Below, in pieces: positions 18,087 through 26,315 of a stretch of DNA of 64,000 nucleotides. Origin of the DNA: Telmatospirillum sp. J64-1 (lineage in GTDB: Bacteria > Pseudomonadota > Alphaproteobacteria > Rhodospirillales > Magnetospirillaceae); assembly GCF_006980715.1 (NCBI RefSeq), contig NZ_SBHN01000028.1, forward strand, positions 1 to 64,000, written 5' to 3'. Position numbers and translations under genes: made by a program. Numbering within the stretch: the stretch's first letter is position 1; each line of letters starts with the position of its first letter. A model generated the notes under the pieces. It did no database searches. It saw nothing but the letters and a program-made list of their open reading frames with translations, and was not told where the DNA came from.

Positions 18087-18653
18087 GTGGACAAGTTTTT
18101 CGACGATGAATTCGAGCAGCATGCCCTGACGCTGCAAGCCACCCGGGAAGCGGTGCGCGGGCCCTTCGGTCAGCTGGTGAAGGCTTGCCGGGAGGCCTTG
18201 GCCGGTGGCGGGAAGATCCTGTTCTGCGGCAATGGCGGCAGCGCCGCCGATGCCCAGCATCTGGCGACCGAACTGGTCGTGCGCTACACCCGCAACCGCA
18301 AGGCCTTGCCCTCCATCGCCCTGACCACCGACACCTCGTTGCTGACGGCTGCGGCCAACGACTTCTCTTTCGACGAAGTCTTCGCCCGCCAGGTGGAGGC
18401 CTTGTGCCGCCCGGGCGATGTCGTGATCGGCATTTCCACCTCGGGCAACAGCCCGAACGTCCTGCGCGCCCTCGAGGCGGCCAAGGAAATGGGCGGCATC
18501 GCGGCTGGCTTGTCGGGCCGCGACGGCGGCAAGATGGTGGGGCTGGCCGAGCCGCTGATCGTCGTTCCCTCGACCGTCACCGCCCGCATCCAGGAAATGC
18601 ATATCCTGCTGGGTCACATGCTCTGTGACCTGCTGGAGGCGGAAGCGGTTTAG
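18087..18653 (+). CDS. gmhA: Sedoheptulose-7-phosphate isomerase
   Basis: A 188-residue SIS-domain enzyme that makes D-glycero-D-manno-heptose 7-phosphate, the first step of ADP-heptose synthesis. Signatures are 'FCGNGGSAADAQHLATEL', 'TTDTSLLTAAANDFSFD', 'GISTSGNSPNVL' and 'QEMHILLGHMLCDLLE'. The start is a GTG at 18087 with AGGAAAG 8 nt upstream; no suitable ATG lies nearby. It is divergent from the two core glycosyltransferase genes, and GmhB of the same pathway is at 12627. Confidence 0.95.
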   Translation: MDKFFDDEFEQHALTLQATREAVRGPFGQLVKACREALAGGGKILFCGNGGSAADAQHLATELVVRYTRNRKALPSIALTTDTSLLTAAANDFSFDEVFARQVEALCRPGDVVIGISTSGNSPNVLRALEAAKEMGGIAAGLSGRDGGKMVGLAEPLIVVPSTVTARIQEMHILLGHMLCDLLEAEAV

Positions 18654-18661
18654 GTTTGCTT

Positions 18662-18914
18662 GGGCTCCGCCCAAACCCGCAAAGGGGCTCGGCCCCTTTG
18701 ATCCCAAGAGGCTGGAGCGCTTATTCATGCTTCGAGACGGGCCTGTCGGCCCTCCTCAGCATGAGGTTTATCTTCTTGATATAAAATAAAGAATTAACCT
18801 TACCCTGAGGAGCCGCAAAGCGGCGTCTCGAAGGTCGAGGCGGCCCGAAGGTATTTCAGTCTTCAAAGTTCCGGGGTCTGGGGCTCAAGGCCCCAGCGGG
18901 TTTGGGCGGAGCCC
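18662..18914. repeat. Nested inverted-repeat element after gmhA
   Basis: Outer arms GGGCTCCGCCCAAACCCGC (18662-18680) and its exact complement (18896-18914) enclose GC hairpins (18681-18699 and near 18880-18898). Inside them is a family A pair in opposite orientation (18726-18767 and 18800-18840) around an AT-rich core. The 398-bp gap 18654-19051 contains no gene. Confidence 0.8.
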
Positions 18915-19002
18915 ATGAAGACTTCTTTATTTTTCAAGGAATGGTTTTTACTCATAGCTGCCTATGGGGCAGCGTCCTGCTTGTTGGTTTTTGAATGAAA
19001 AA

Positions 19003-19028
19003 ACGGCGGGAGCTTTCGCCCCCGCCGT
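19003..19028 (-). terminator. Terminator of acs
   Basis: ACGGCGGG (19003-19010) pairs with CCCGCCGT (19021-19028). On the minus strand it is followed by a T-run, 23 nt beyond the acs stop. Confidence 0.75.
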
Positions 19029-19051
19029 CCAGTTTTACCGCTCTCGACCGC

Positions 19052-20992
19052 TTAGCCGCGGTTCATGCGGTTGTCGATGAGATCCTCGACCACGGTCGGA
19101 TCGGCCAGGGTCGAAGTGTCGCCCAGGGACTCGTATTCATTGGCGGCGATCTTGCGCAGGATGCGGCGCATGATCTTGCCCGAGCGGGTCTTGGGCAGGC
19201 CGGGCGACCACTGGATCAGGTCGGGCGAGGCGATGGGGCCGATTTCCTTGCGGACCCAGGCCACCAGTTCCTTACGCAGCTCCTCGCTCGGTTCCTCGCC
19301 GGCGACCAGGGTGACATAGGCATAGATGCCCTGGCCCTTGAGGTCGTGCGGATAGCCGACGACGGCGGCTTCGGCCACCTTGGGATGGGCGACCAGGGCG
19401 CTTTCCACCTCGGCGGTGCCCATGCGGTGGCCCGAGACGTTGATCACGTCGTCGACGCGGCCGGTGATCCAGTAATAGCCGTCTTCATCGCGGCGGCAGC
19501 CGTCGCCGGTGAAGTAATAGCCCTTGTAGGTCGAGAAATAGGTCTGCACGAAGCGTTCGTGGTCGCCGTAGATGGTGCGCATCTGGCCCGGCCAGGAATC
19601 GGCGATGCAGAGATTGCCCTCGGTCGCGCCTTCCAGGATGTTGCCTTCGGCATCGACGATGACCGGTTGCACACCGAAGAAGGGACGGGTGGCCGAGCCG
19701 GGCTTGAGCGGCGTCGCGCCGGGCAGCGGGGAGATCAGGATGCCGCCGGTTTCGGTCTGCCACCAGGTGTCGACGATGGGGCAGCGGCCTTCGCCGACCA
19801 CGTTGTAGTACCACAGCCAGGCTTCGGGGTTGATCGGCTCGCCGACCGAGCCCAGCAGGCGCAGCGACTTGCGGCTGGCCTTCTTGACCGGGCCTTCGCC
19901 TTCGCGCATCAGCGAGCGGATGGCGGTCGGCGCGGTGTAGAAGATGGTGACGCCGTATTTGTCGATGACCTGCCAGAAGCGCGAGCTGTCGGGATAGTTC
20001 GGCACGCCCTCGAACATCAGCGTGGTGGCGCCATTGGCCAGCGGGCCATAGACGATGTAGCTGTGGCCGGTGACCCAGCCCACGTCGGCGGTGCACCAAT
20101 AGACGTCGCCGTCCTTGTAGTCGAAGACGTATTGGTGGGTCATCGAGGCATAGACCAGATAGCCGCCCGATGTGTGCAGCACGCCCTTGGGCTTGCCGGT
20201 CGAACCCGAGGTATAGAGGGTGAAGAGCGGGTCTTCGGCGCCCACTTCCACCGGTTCGTGCTGCGGCGAGGCGGCGGCGCAGACGTCATGGTACCAGACA
20301 TCGCGGCCGTCCTGCATGGCGATGTCGCCGCCGGTGCGCTTGACCACGACGACTTTCCCGACATTGGGGCAGCGTTCCAGCGCCTTGTCGGCATTGGCCT
20401 TCAGCGGAACCTTGCGGCCGCCGCGCAGGCCTTCATCGGCGGTGATGACGACCTTGCAGTCGCTGTCGAGGATGCGGTCGGCCAGGGCGTCGGGCGAGAA
20501 GCCGCCGAAGACGACGGAATGGATGGCGCCGAGGCGGGCGCAGGCCAGCATGGACACGGCCGCTTCGGGAATCATCGGCAGATAGATGCTGACGCGGTCG
20601 CCCTTCTTGACGCCCATATCGGCCAGGGCATTGGCGAGGCGGCAGACGCGCTCATGCAGGTCGCGATAGGTGATCTTGGCCGACTCGTCCGGGCTGTCCC
20701 CTTCCCAGATGATGGCGACCTGATCACCGCGCGTGGCGAGATGGCGGTCCAGGCAGTTGGCGGCGACGTTCAGCGTGCCGTCCTCGAACCACTTGATGTG
20801 GACATCGCCCGTATAGGAGACATCCTTGACTTTGGAATAAGGCTTGATCCAATCGATCCGCTTCCCGTGCTCCCCCCAGAACCCCTCGGGGTCCTTGACG
20901 GAGCGCTCATACATCTCGAAGTATTTTTGCTCGTCGATCAGGGCGGATTTGGCGACTTCTGTGGGAACCGGAAAGACATTGGTTTCAGACAT
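19052..20992 (-). CDS. acs: Acetyl-CoA synthetase
   Basis: A 646-residue AMP-forming acetate-CoA ligase of normal length, activating acetate through acetyl-AMP. The P-loop-like '[11 protein letters not shown]', 'WWQTETGG' and the C-terminal '[13 protein letters not shown]' are present; the Lys before IMRR is the residue acetylated for control in homologues. The start is placed at the ATG 20992. A GTG two codons upstream (20998) has a better-spaced GGGAG site and may be the real start. It is monocistronic with its own terminator. A sirtuin deacylase gene is present at 61910. Confidence 0.96.
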   Translation of the reverse strand: MSETNVFPVPTEVAKSALIDEQKYFEMYERSVKDPEGFWGEHGKRIDWIKPYSKVKDVSYTGDVHIKWFEDGTLNVAANCLDRHLATRGDQVAIIWEGDSPDESAKITYRDLHERVCRLANALADMGVKKGDRVSIYLPMIPEAAVSMLACARLGAIHSVVFGGFSPDALADRILDSDCKVVITADEGLRGGRKVPLKANADKALERCPNVGKVVVVKRTGGDIAMQDGRDVWYHDVCAAASPQHEPVEVGAEDPLFTLYTSGSTGKPKGVLHTSGGYLVYASMTHQYVFDYKDGDVYWCTADVGWVTGHSYIVYGPLANGATTLMFEGVPNYPDSSRFWQVIDKYGVTIFYTAPTAIRSLMREGEGPVKKASRKSLRLLGSVGEPINPEAWLWYYNVVGEGRCPIVDTWWQTETGGILISPLPGATPLKPGSATRPFFGVQPVIVDAEGNILEGATEGNLCIADSWPGQMRTIYGDHERFVQTYFSTYKGYYFTGDGCRRDEDGYYWITGRVDDVINVSGHRMGTAEVESALVAHPKVAEAAVVGYPHDLKGQGIYAYVTLVAGEEPSEELRKELVAWVRKEIGPIASPDLIQWSPGLPKTRSGKIMRRILRKIAANEYESLGDTSTLADPTVVEDLIDNRMNRG

Positions 20993-21187
20993 GGTCACGG
21001 ATGTCTCCCTTTCTTGGTTTGCACCGGCAAACCGTTTTATTGGCTGGCTATCCCGGTGTTTCTCCCCTGAGGGGCTTAATGCGGTGGGATTATGTTCAAT
21101 ATCCCGGCTCCGCACAAGGATAACCACGCATGAATTGAACCTTTTGATCTTTATTTCGGTAATGTTGCGAAAGTCTTAGGCCGGAAG

Positions 21188-21523
21188 TCACCCCCTTCCA
21201 GGTAGGACGAACCCGTCCTTAAGGGATAGGGGATAGGGCGTCAGGGATTTCCCGGCGCAAGGGCCGGAGACGCAGAAACCGTCCCGGATGCGAAACAAGG
21301 CCCCATGGCTGGAGCAGAGGATGAAGCGGCGCTCGCTGTCGAGGAAGCGGCCGGGCTCGAAGTCCAGCATCACGCCGACATGGGGGCAGGAATTGACATA
21401 GCCGAAGACTTCGTCGTCCTGGCGCACCACCATGATCGACAGGCGGGTGCCGTCCTGCTCGACGGTGAAGGAGGCCGAGCCGGGATCGGCCAGTTCCTCC
21501 AGGCGGCACAGGGCCTCGTTCAT
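21188..21523 (-). CDS. Small Rieske 2Fe-2S protein
   Basis: A 111-residue single-domain Rieske protein. The cluster ligands are Cys46 and His48 in 'CPHVG' and Cys70 and His73 in 'CSSHGA'. No oxygenase catalytic domain is attached, so it is probably a ferredoxin-like electron carrier or an uncharacterised stand-alone Rieske. The ATG overlaps the TGA of the EVE-domain gene as ATGA (21520-21523), indicating translational coupling. It is last in the leftward YciI-EVE-Rieske set. Confidence 0.88.
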   Translation of the reverse strand: MNEALCRLEELADPGSASFTVEQDGTRLSIMVVRQDDEVFGYVNSCPHVGVMLDFEPGRFLDSERRFILCSSHGALFRIRDGFCVSGPCAGKSLTPYPLSLKDGFVLPGRG

Positions 21524-21933
21524 GCCGTCACCCCGCCCATCTCCAGGATCAGTGCCCAGGCCGCCTCGTCCACCGGCTGGACCGACAGGCGCGACTGGCG
21601 CAGCAGGGCGAGATGGGACAGGCGCGGCTCCGCCTTGATCTCGGCCAGGTCGACCGGCCGGGGCAGGGGCGCGACGGCCTTGACCTCGACCATGCCGAAG
21701 CGTCCGCTTTCGTCGCTGGGATCGGGATGGTATTCGCGCACCACCTCGACGATGCCCAGAATCCGGCGTTCCTTGCCCGAATGATAGAAGAAGGCCCGGT
21801 CGCCCAGGCGCATGGCCCGCATATTGGCGGCGGCCTGATGATTACGCACGCCGTTCCAGGGCTCGGTTCCCTTGGAAAGCTGGTCCGTCCAGGACCAGCT
21901 TTCCGGCTCGGATTTGAGCAGCCAGAAGGCCAT
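21520..21933 (-). CDS. EVE domain protein
   Basis: A 137-residue protein composed of one EVE (PUA-like) domain: 'WLLKSEPESWSWTDQL', 'WNGVRNHQAAANMRAM', 'GDRAFFYHSGKERRILGIVEV'. EVE domains bind modified bases in DNA or RNA. The bacterial single-domain form, related to thymocyte nuclear protein 1, has no settled role. It is tightly coupled to the Rieske gene (4-nt overlap) and lies 2 nt after the YciI gene. Confidence 0.9.
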   Translation of the reverse strand: MAFWLLKSEPESWSWTDQLSKGTEPWNGVRNHQAAANMRAMRLGDRAFFYHSGKERRILGIVEVVREYHPDPSDESGRFGMVEVKAVAPLPRPVDLAEIKAEPRLSHLALLRQSRLSVQPVDEAAWALILEMGGVTA

Positions 21934-21935
21934 CT

Positions 21936-22217
21936 TCAGGCTTCCGGGAAGACCTTGCGGTAGCGGCGGATCACCACGCTCTCGAACAGGTCCGCCTTGG
22001 CATAGGGGTCTTCGGCCAGGAAGGCCTCGACGGCGGCGCGGTCGGGCAGGTCGAGCACCAGCATTGAGCCCAGCATCTGGCTGCCGTCGTCGCTCAGCAT
22101 CGGGCCGCCGATGACGAGGGTCTTGCCGGCGGTGCGCATATAGGCGAGATGGGCGTCGCGGTTGGCAGCGCGGACATGGCCGTGGCCGGGCTTGTCGACG
22201 CAATAGATGATGAACAA
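21936..22217 (-). CDS. YciI family protein
   Basis: A 93-residue YCII-related protein with a ferredoxin-like fold: 'MFIIYCVDKPGHGHVRAANRDAHL', 'GGPMLSDDGSQMLGSMLVLDL' and 'FLAEDPYAKADLFESVVIRRY'. The conserved His and Asp of the family are present. Its reaction is unknown; relatives include dehydrochlorinase-like enzymes. Translation starts at a TTG (22217) with GGAGGA 7 nt upstream. It lies between gpsA and the EVE gene on the same strand. Confidence 0.9.
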   Translation of the reverse strand: MFIIYCVDKPGHGHVRAANRDAHLAYMRTAGKTLVIGGPMLSDDGSQMLGSMLVLDLPDRAAVEAFLAEDPYAKADLFESVVIRRYRKVFPEA

Positions 22218-22261
22218 AGGATGATCCTCCCGAAAGATGCAGAGGGGAGGAGCTTACCCCA

Positions 22262-23251
22262 TCAGCATTCCTGCTTGAAGGGCCGGGACAGCAGGGCGGC
22301 GATGGTTTCGCCCAGGTCGGCGCCCTGGTGCAGCACGGCATTCACGGCGGCGCAGATCGGCATCTCGACGCCCAGCCTGGCCGCCAGCCCCAGCACGGAA
22401 GAGGCGGTATAGACGCCTTCGGTGACCGAGCGGCGCTCGTTCAGGATGTCGTCCAGGCTGCGCCCCTGGCCGAGCTGGTAGCCGAGGGAGTAATTCCGCG
22501 ATTGCTGGGAATTGGCGGTCAGGATCAGGTCGCCCAGGCCCGACAATCCCATCAGCGTTTCCGGCCGCGCCCCCTTGGCGACGGCCAGCCGGGTGATTTC
22601 GGCCAAGCCGCGCGTGACCAAGGCGGCGCGGGCATTGTCGCCGAGGCCGCGCCCTTCGACGATGCCGCTGGCGATCGCCAGGACGTTCTTCACCGCCCCC
22701 CCCATCTGGGCGCCGATCACATCGTCCGACAGGTAAGGGCGGAAGGTGGTGGTGCCTAGCGCCTCGACCAGGCGCCCGCCGAGGTCGAGATCGGCGCAGG
22801 CGAGGGTGACGGCCGAGGGCAGGTCGCGGGCGACCTCGGCGGCGAAGGTGGGGCCGGACAGAATCGCCAGCGGCGCCTGGGGCAGGGCCTCGGCCACGGC
22901 TTCGCTCATCAGCAGATGGGTCTGCTGCTCGATTCCCTTGGCGCAGATGACGGCGGGCAGGCCGCCGCGCCACAGCGGGCGGAAGGTATCGCAGATGCCG
23001 CGCAGGAATTGCGAGGGCACTACCAGCAGCACGGCATCGGCATCGAGCGCGCGGGCGGCATCGCAGGTCGCCACCAGATTTTCCGGCAAGTGTTGGTCGG
23101 GCAGATAATGGGGATTGCGGTGGTCGGCATTGATGCTGTCGGCCACCGCCTGCTCGCGCGCCCACAGCACCACCTGCCGTCCCGCGCGCGCCGCGCTTGC
23201 CGCCAATGCCGTGCCCCAGGCTCCCGCGCCGATGACGCCAATGCGTTCCAT
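22262..23251 (-). CDS. gpsA: NAD(P)-dependent glycerol-3-phosphate dehydrogenase
   Basis: A 329-residue cytosolic enzyme reducing dihydroxyacetone phosphate to sn-glycerol 3-phosphate for phospholipids. It has the N-terminal Rossmann motif 'GVIGAGAWGTALA', then 'CAKGIEQQT', 'LSGPTFAAEVA', 'GAVKNVLAIASGIVEG' with the catalytic Lys, and 'GLGDLILTANSQQSRNYSLG'. The ATG at 23251 gives the family N terminus. In relatives tsaD and gpsA are often adjacent; here the IS-bounded segment 23611-26308 separates them. Confidence 0.96.
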   Translation of the reverse strand: MERIGVIGAGAWGTALAASAARAGRQVVLWAREQAVADSINADHRNPHYLPDQHLPENLVATCDAARALDADAVLLVVPSQFLRGICDTFRPLWRGGLPAVICAKGIEQQTHLLMSEAVAEALPQAPLAILSGPTFAAEVARDLPSAVTLACADLDLGGRLVEALGTTTFRPYLSDDVIGAQMGGAVKNVLAIASGIVEGRGLGDNARAALVTRGLAEITRLAVAKGARPETLMGLSGLGDLILTANSQQSRNYSLGYQLGQGRSLDDILNERRSVTEGVYTASSVLGLAARLGVEMPICAAVNAVLHQGADLGETIAALLSRPFKQEC

Positions 23252-23326
23252 GCCCTGCCTCTCTGACTGAACTTCCGGCGCTTTATGCAATGTGGGGCAG
23301 GGAAGGGCAAGGAGAAGGCTGTAAAA

Positions 23327-23600
23327 GCCTAGGTGTCTTTGTATCTTGGTGGTTTCTTCATGCCGCTGAAAGCCACCAAGACACCAAGAAGCCGGTTTCG
23401 AGGGTCTGGCCCGTCTTCATTCAAGCGGGCTTTCTCTTCATTCCGTCACCCCCGCGAAAGCGGGGGCCATGTGGGGCTTGCGGAAGTGCAGGCCGCTGAA
23501 TACCGCTGCTGCAGCCCCGTGGATTCCCGCTTTCGCGGGAATGACGAAAAACTATTGGAGGTCCAGGAGGCGAGCCCCCTGGCGGGGCGCGGGGCAGCGT
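23327..23600. repeat. Repeat cluster upstream of the IS
   Basis: The gap between gpsA and the transposase holds an inverted pair of CTTGGTGTC / CACCAAGACACCAAG-type repeats (23327-23395) and a family B hairpin pair (23440-23548). A family D stretch with GGTCCAGGAGG follows just before the IS left end. No gene is seen. Confidence 0.6.
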
Positions 23601-23681
23601 CCCGTCTTTAGGGTCAGGACCTATAAAATCTCTTGGCGGGGCAGCCGTGTCATGATCAAGGTTTCCGAAGGGAGCCTATGA

Positions 23682-24074
23682 ATGAACGATCGCCTTTTTT
23701 GGCTGACGGACGAGCAGTTTGCGCGGCTTCAACCGTATCTTCCGACAGATACGCGCGGCAAGGCACGGGTGGATGACCGGCGGGTCATCAGTGGGATCAT
23801 CCATGTCCTGAAATCAGGGTGCCGCTGGGTGGATACCCCGCCAGCCTATGGGCCGCGCAAGACGCTCTATAATCGCTTCGTCCGCTGGGCCGACAAAGGC
23901 ATCTGGCAGAACATCTTCCATGCCTTGGCGGCGGCGGGCGGACCTCCGGCGGAGGTCATGGTCGACTCTTCGGCTGTCAAGGCCCATCGCTACGCCGCTG
24001 GCGGAAAAAGGGGGAGCGGACGCAGGCGATTGGTCGCTCGCGTGGCGGTCGCACCACGAAGATCCACGCCCTGA
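23682..24074 (+). CDS. IS5-family transposase, first frame (orfA)
   Basis: A 130-codon frame giving the N-terminal part of an IS5-type DDE transposase. The helix-turn-helix region runs from 'LTDEQFARLQPYLP', with 'GIIHVLKSGCRW' and the first catalytic Asp in 'VMVDSSAVKAH'. After 'AAGGK' the frame leaves the conserved protein at an A5G5 run (24005-24014). The rest of the transposase continues in the -1 frame. Confidence 0.85.
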   Translation: MNDRLFWLTDEQFARLQPYLPTDTRGKARVDDRRVISGIIHVLKSGCRWVDTPPAYGPRKTLYNRFVRWADKGIWQNIFHALAAAGGPPAEVMVDSSAVKAHRYAAGGKRGSGRRRLVARVAVAPRRSTP

Positions 24075-24439
24075 CGGATCCCTTCTGCCGTCCCATCGCC
24101 TTCCTGCTGACCGGTGGCCAAGTCGCCGATTGTACGGCCGCAGACACTCTGCTCGATGCCATGCCGCAGGCATCTATCCTGCATGGTGACAAGGGCTATG
24201 ACAGCAATGACGTTCGCCGCAAGATCGAGAGCAAGGGCGCAGCGCCGAACATCCCGCCCAAGGTAAATCGGCGCTGGAAGAACGGCTTCTCGTCCGTCCT
24301 CTACCGCAGCCGCAACGCCATTGAGCGCATGTTCTGCCGTCTCAAGGATTTTCGGCGCATCGCCACAAGATACGACAGGCTGGCCACGAACTTCATGGCT
24401 GCCCTCTGCATCGCCGCAACCGTCAGCTACTGGTTATGA
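24008..24439 (+). CDS. IS5-family transposase, second frame (orfB)
   Basis: In the -1 frame, the C-terminal transposase continues as 'RTQAIGRSRGGRTTKIHALTD', 'FLLTGGQVADCTAADTLLDAM', 'LHGDKGYDSN' (second Asp) and 'RNAIERMFCRLKDFRRIATRYD' (Glu). It ends 10 nt before the IS terminus. It has no start codon at its beginning, so expression would need -1 frameshifting at the A5G5 run. Alternatively the split is an inactivating indel. Confidence 0.82.
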   Translation, partial: KGERTQAIGRSRGGRTTKIHALTDPFCRPIAFLLTGGQVADCTAADTLLDAMPQASILHGDKGYDSNDVRRKIESKGAAPNIPPKVNRRWKNGFSSVLYRSRNAIERMFCRLKDFRRIATRYDRLATNFMAALCIAATVSYWL

Positions 24440-24449
24440 GACCTGATCC

Positions 24450-24551
24450 TAGGATGTCACCGATGTCGACATGATCGGGCTGGCCAATGGTGAATCTTAC
24501 AGCGCGGGCGATGTCGGTGGGATCCTGCGCGATCTCGTCGATCCTTGTCCC
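24450..24551 (-). pseudogene. C-terminal fragment of a second SDR gene, cut by the IS
   Basis: On the minus strand the translation reads 'RIDEIAQDPTDIARAVRF' then 'TIGQPDHVDIGDI' and runs straight into the IS end. This resembles the C terminus of YdfG-like short-chain dehydrogenases (IARAV...QP..VDI..I). A stop codon precedes it, so only some 33 codons survive. Confidence 0.5.
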
Positions 24552-24619
24552 GATCGATTTCCCTCACAGTCTCTTCAGTCATCGACTGCGCCCACCGCAT
24601 CTACCATTTCTGTTCAGGG

Positions 24620-25363
24620 TCAGACCGCCGCGACACCGCCATCCACGAAGAGCTCATGGCCCGCGACGAAGCTGCTTTCGTTCGACGCCAGGAAAAGCAC
24701 GGCACGCGCGACATCTTCGAGGCGCCCCAGGCGCCCGAGCGGAACCCCCTTGATTACCTCTTCTTCAGCTCCCGGTGTTTTGTCGAAGAAGCTCCGGATC
24801 AGACGTGTTTCGGTGCCACCTGGCGAGACGACGTTCACACGGATGCCCCGTTCTTTTAGATCGTTAGTCCAGCTCCGCGCAAAGGAGCGAACCGCTGCCT
24901 TGCTGGCATTGTAGAGCGACTGGGCTGGAAACGCCTTGGAACCCGCAATCGAGCCATTGAGGACGATCACGCTCCCCTCTGTCATCAGCGGCAGCGCTTT
25001 CTGCACGGTGAAGACCATAGCTTTCACGTTGAGGCCGAATATTGAATCGAAATGGGCTTCGTCGATCGCTTCGAGCGGAACGGCCTCGTGCATGCCGGCA
25101 TTGGCGAACACGACATCAACTTTTCCGTGGTCACGCTCAATGCGCTCGTAAAGCTTAGTGAGGTCACTGAGGTTCGTGACATCCCCCTGTACGCCGACCG
25201 CCCCATGGCCGATCTGTGCAACAGCTTGATCGAGCAATGCCTGTCGCCGCCCTGTGATGTACACGTGGCCGCCCTCCTCTGCGAAGAGCTTCGCCGATGC
25301 TAAGCCTATGCCGTCGCTACCACCGGTAATCACCACGACTTTGTCCTCAAATCGCTTCGTCAT
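24620..25363 (-). CDS. Short-chain dehydrogenase/reductase
   Basis: A 247-residue classical SDR. The cofactor motif is 'TGGSDGIG' (13-20), then 'NAG' (88-90), with catalytic Ser138, Tyr151 and Lys155 in 'NGSIAG...YNASK', and the C terminus 'GHELFVDGG'. It is an NAD(P)-dependent oxidoreductase, substrate unknown. It is divergent from the TetR gene at 25449 with an 85-bp gap containing palindromes, a typical regulator-target pair. It is part of the IS-bounded foreign segment. Confidence 0.92.
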   Translation of the reverse strand: MTKRFEDKVVVITGGSDGIGLASAKLFAEEGGHVYITGRRQALLDQAVAQIGHGAVGVQGDVTNLSDLTKLYERIERDHGKVDVVFANAGMHEAVPLEAIDEAHFDSIFGLNVKAMVFTVQKALPLMTEGSVIVLNGSIAGSKAFPAQSLYNASKAAVRSFARSWTNDLKERGIRVNVVSPGGTETRLIRSFFDKTPGAEEEVIKGVPLGRLGRLEDVARAVLFLASNESSFVAGHELFVDGGVAAV

Positions 25364-25384
25364 GCCTTTGACCTTTCAGATAAA

Positions 25385-25423
25385 TGGAGGATTGCTCCAC
25401 TTCTAATACGGAAGTATCCTCCA
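25385..25423. promoter_or_regulatory. Nested palindromes between SDR and TetR genes (probable operator)
   Basis: The outer pair is TGGAGGAT (25385-25392) and ATCCTCCA (25416-25423). The inner pair is ACTTC (25399-25403) and GAAGT (25411-25415) around TAATACG. The location in the divergent intergenic region fits binding by the TetR-family protein. Confidence 0.55.
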
Positions 25424-25448
25424 CTTAGCAAGCTCAGGAAGAAAAAAG

Positions 25449-26000
25449 TTGATCAAGGCAGGCCTACGTGCCGACGCAGAGCGGAACCGCCAACGCATTC
25501 TCGCTGCGGCAGAGGAATTATTTCTGGAGCGAGGGGCAGGTGTGTCACTCGAGGAGGTGGCGAAGCGAGCGAAGGTCGGCATAGGGACCCTCTATCGCCG
25601 GTTCCCGACGCGCGAGGCACTTCTGGCGGCCACCAGCAACGAGCGGTTTCTGTCGGTCGCCGAGTCGAGCCGTGGGCGAGATGCAGACCATGATCCCGGC
25701 AACGCGCTACGCAAGTATCTTGAAGAGCTCGCACTGAACACGAGCATCTATCAAAACCTTGCCGCGTCTCTAGGAACCGTCATTGAGTGCGGCACGCCTG
25801 GCTGTAATGCGATCACCGAGGAAGGGCACCGACTGCTTCGCCGCGCGAAGGAAGCCGGGGTTATTCGTGGGGACACCAGCTTTGACGATATAATCTGTGT
25901 GGTGATCGCAATATCCATCGCGGTCGAAAAGGACCGCTCACCGGAGTCGCGCATTGCGCATCTGGTGGACCTGCTCCTCAATGGCATTAGCGTGCGGTGA
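25449..26000 (+). CDS. TetR/AcrR family transcriptional regulator
   Basis: A 183-residue regulator with an N-terminal helix-turn-helix: 'RQRILAAAEELFLERGAGVSLEEVAKRAKVGIGTLYRRFPTREAL' in pieces fits TetR_N (about residues 13-58). The C-terminal ligand domain is helical and resembles the SDR-associated group. The start is a TTG at 25449 with AGGAAG 8 nt upstream; there is no nearby ATG. It is divergent from the SDR gene, which it probably represses together with itself. Inducer unknown. Confidence 0.9.
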   Translation: MIKAGLRADAERNRQRILAAAEELFLERGAGVSLEEVAKRAKVGIGTLYRRFPTREALLAATSNERFLSVAESSRGRDADHDPGNALRKYLEELALNTSIYQNLAASLGTVIECGTPGCNAITEEGHRLLRRAKEAGVIRGDTSFDDIICVVIAISIAVEKDRSPESRIAHLVDLLLNGISVR

Positions 26001-26315
26001 CCAGCCCGGTTCCCTTGCAACGGCTGTTCTTCCAGGTTGGGCATATGGGCCGCACCTTTGAGCGTTTCTGACACTTAATCACGGTTCCAGACAGCGTCAC
26101 TTCTGCTGCAACCGAGCTCTATCGACACGAAGAAAGCGGCTTTCCATGGCCTATGGAAGGGCCCCGGACCGAATCCGAGAGCATGAGGCGATGGTCGGGA
26201 GGGCGCTCAAAGCAGCCGCTCGTTTGATCACACAGAGTCGACCGCTGAGCGTTGAACGCTTACCGATAGTCAGCCCTCGGAAGCGCTCACATCAATGGGT
26301 CCTGACCCTAGTTCT

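Larger units (their letters stand above)
23611..24449 (+). mobile_element. IS5-family insertion sequence (IS427-like)
   Basis: An 839-bp element. The left end GGGTCAGGACCTATAA (23611) and the complement of the right end GGATCAGGTCTCATAA (to 24449) match at 12 of 16 positions. Both ends are flanked by TA, fitting a 2-bp target duplication. The transposase is split into two frames, as in the IS427 group. Confidence 0.85.
23611..26308. mobile_element. Putative IS-bounded segment with passenger genes
   Basis: A third end-like sequence, GGGTCAGGACCCAT on the minus strand (26297-26308 outward), matches the IS left end exactly over 11 bases and is also followed by TA. The 2698-bp segment lies precisely between gpsA and tsaD and ends 8 bp before the tsaD stop. 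It carries the IS, a truncated SDR, an intact SDR and a TetR gene. Bases 26001-26296 contain no recognisable gene. Confidence 0.5.
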
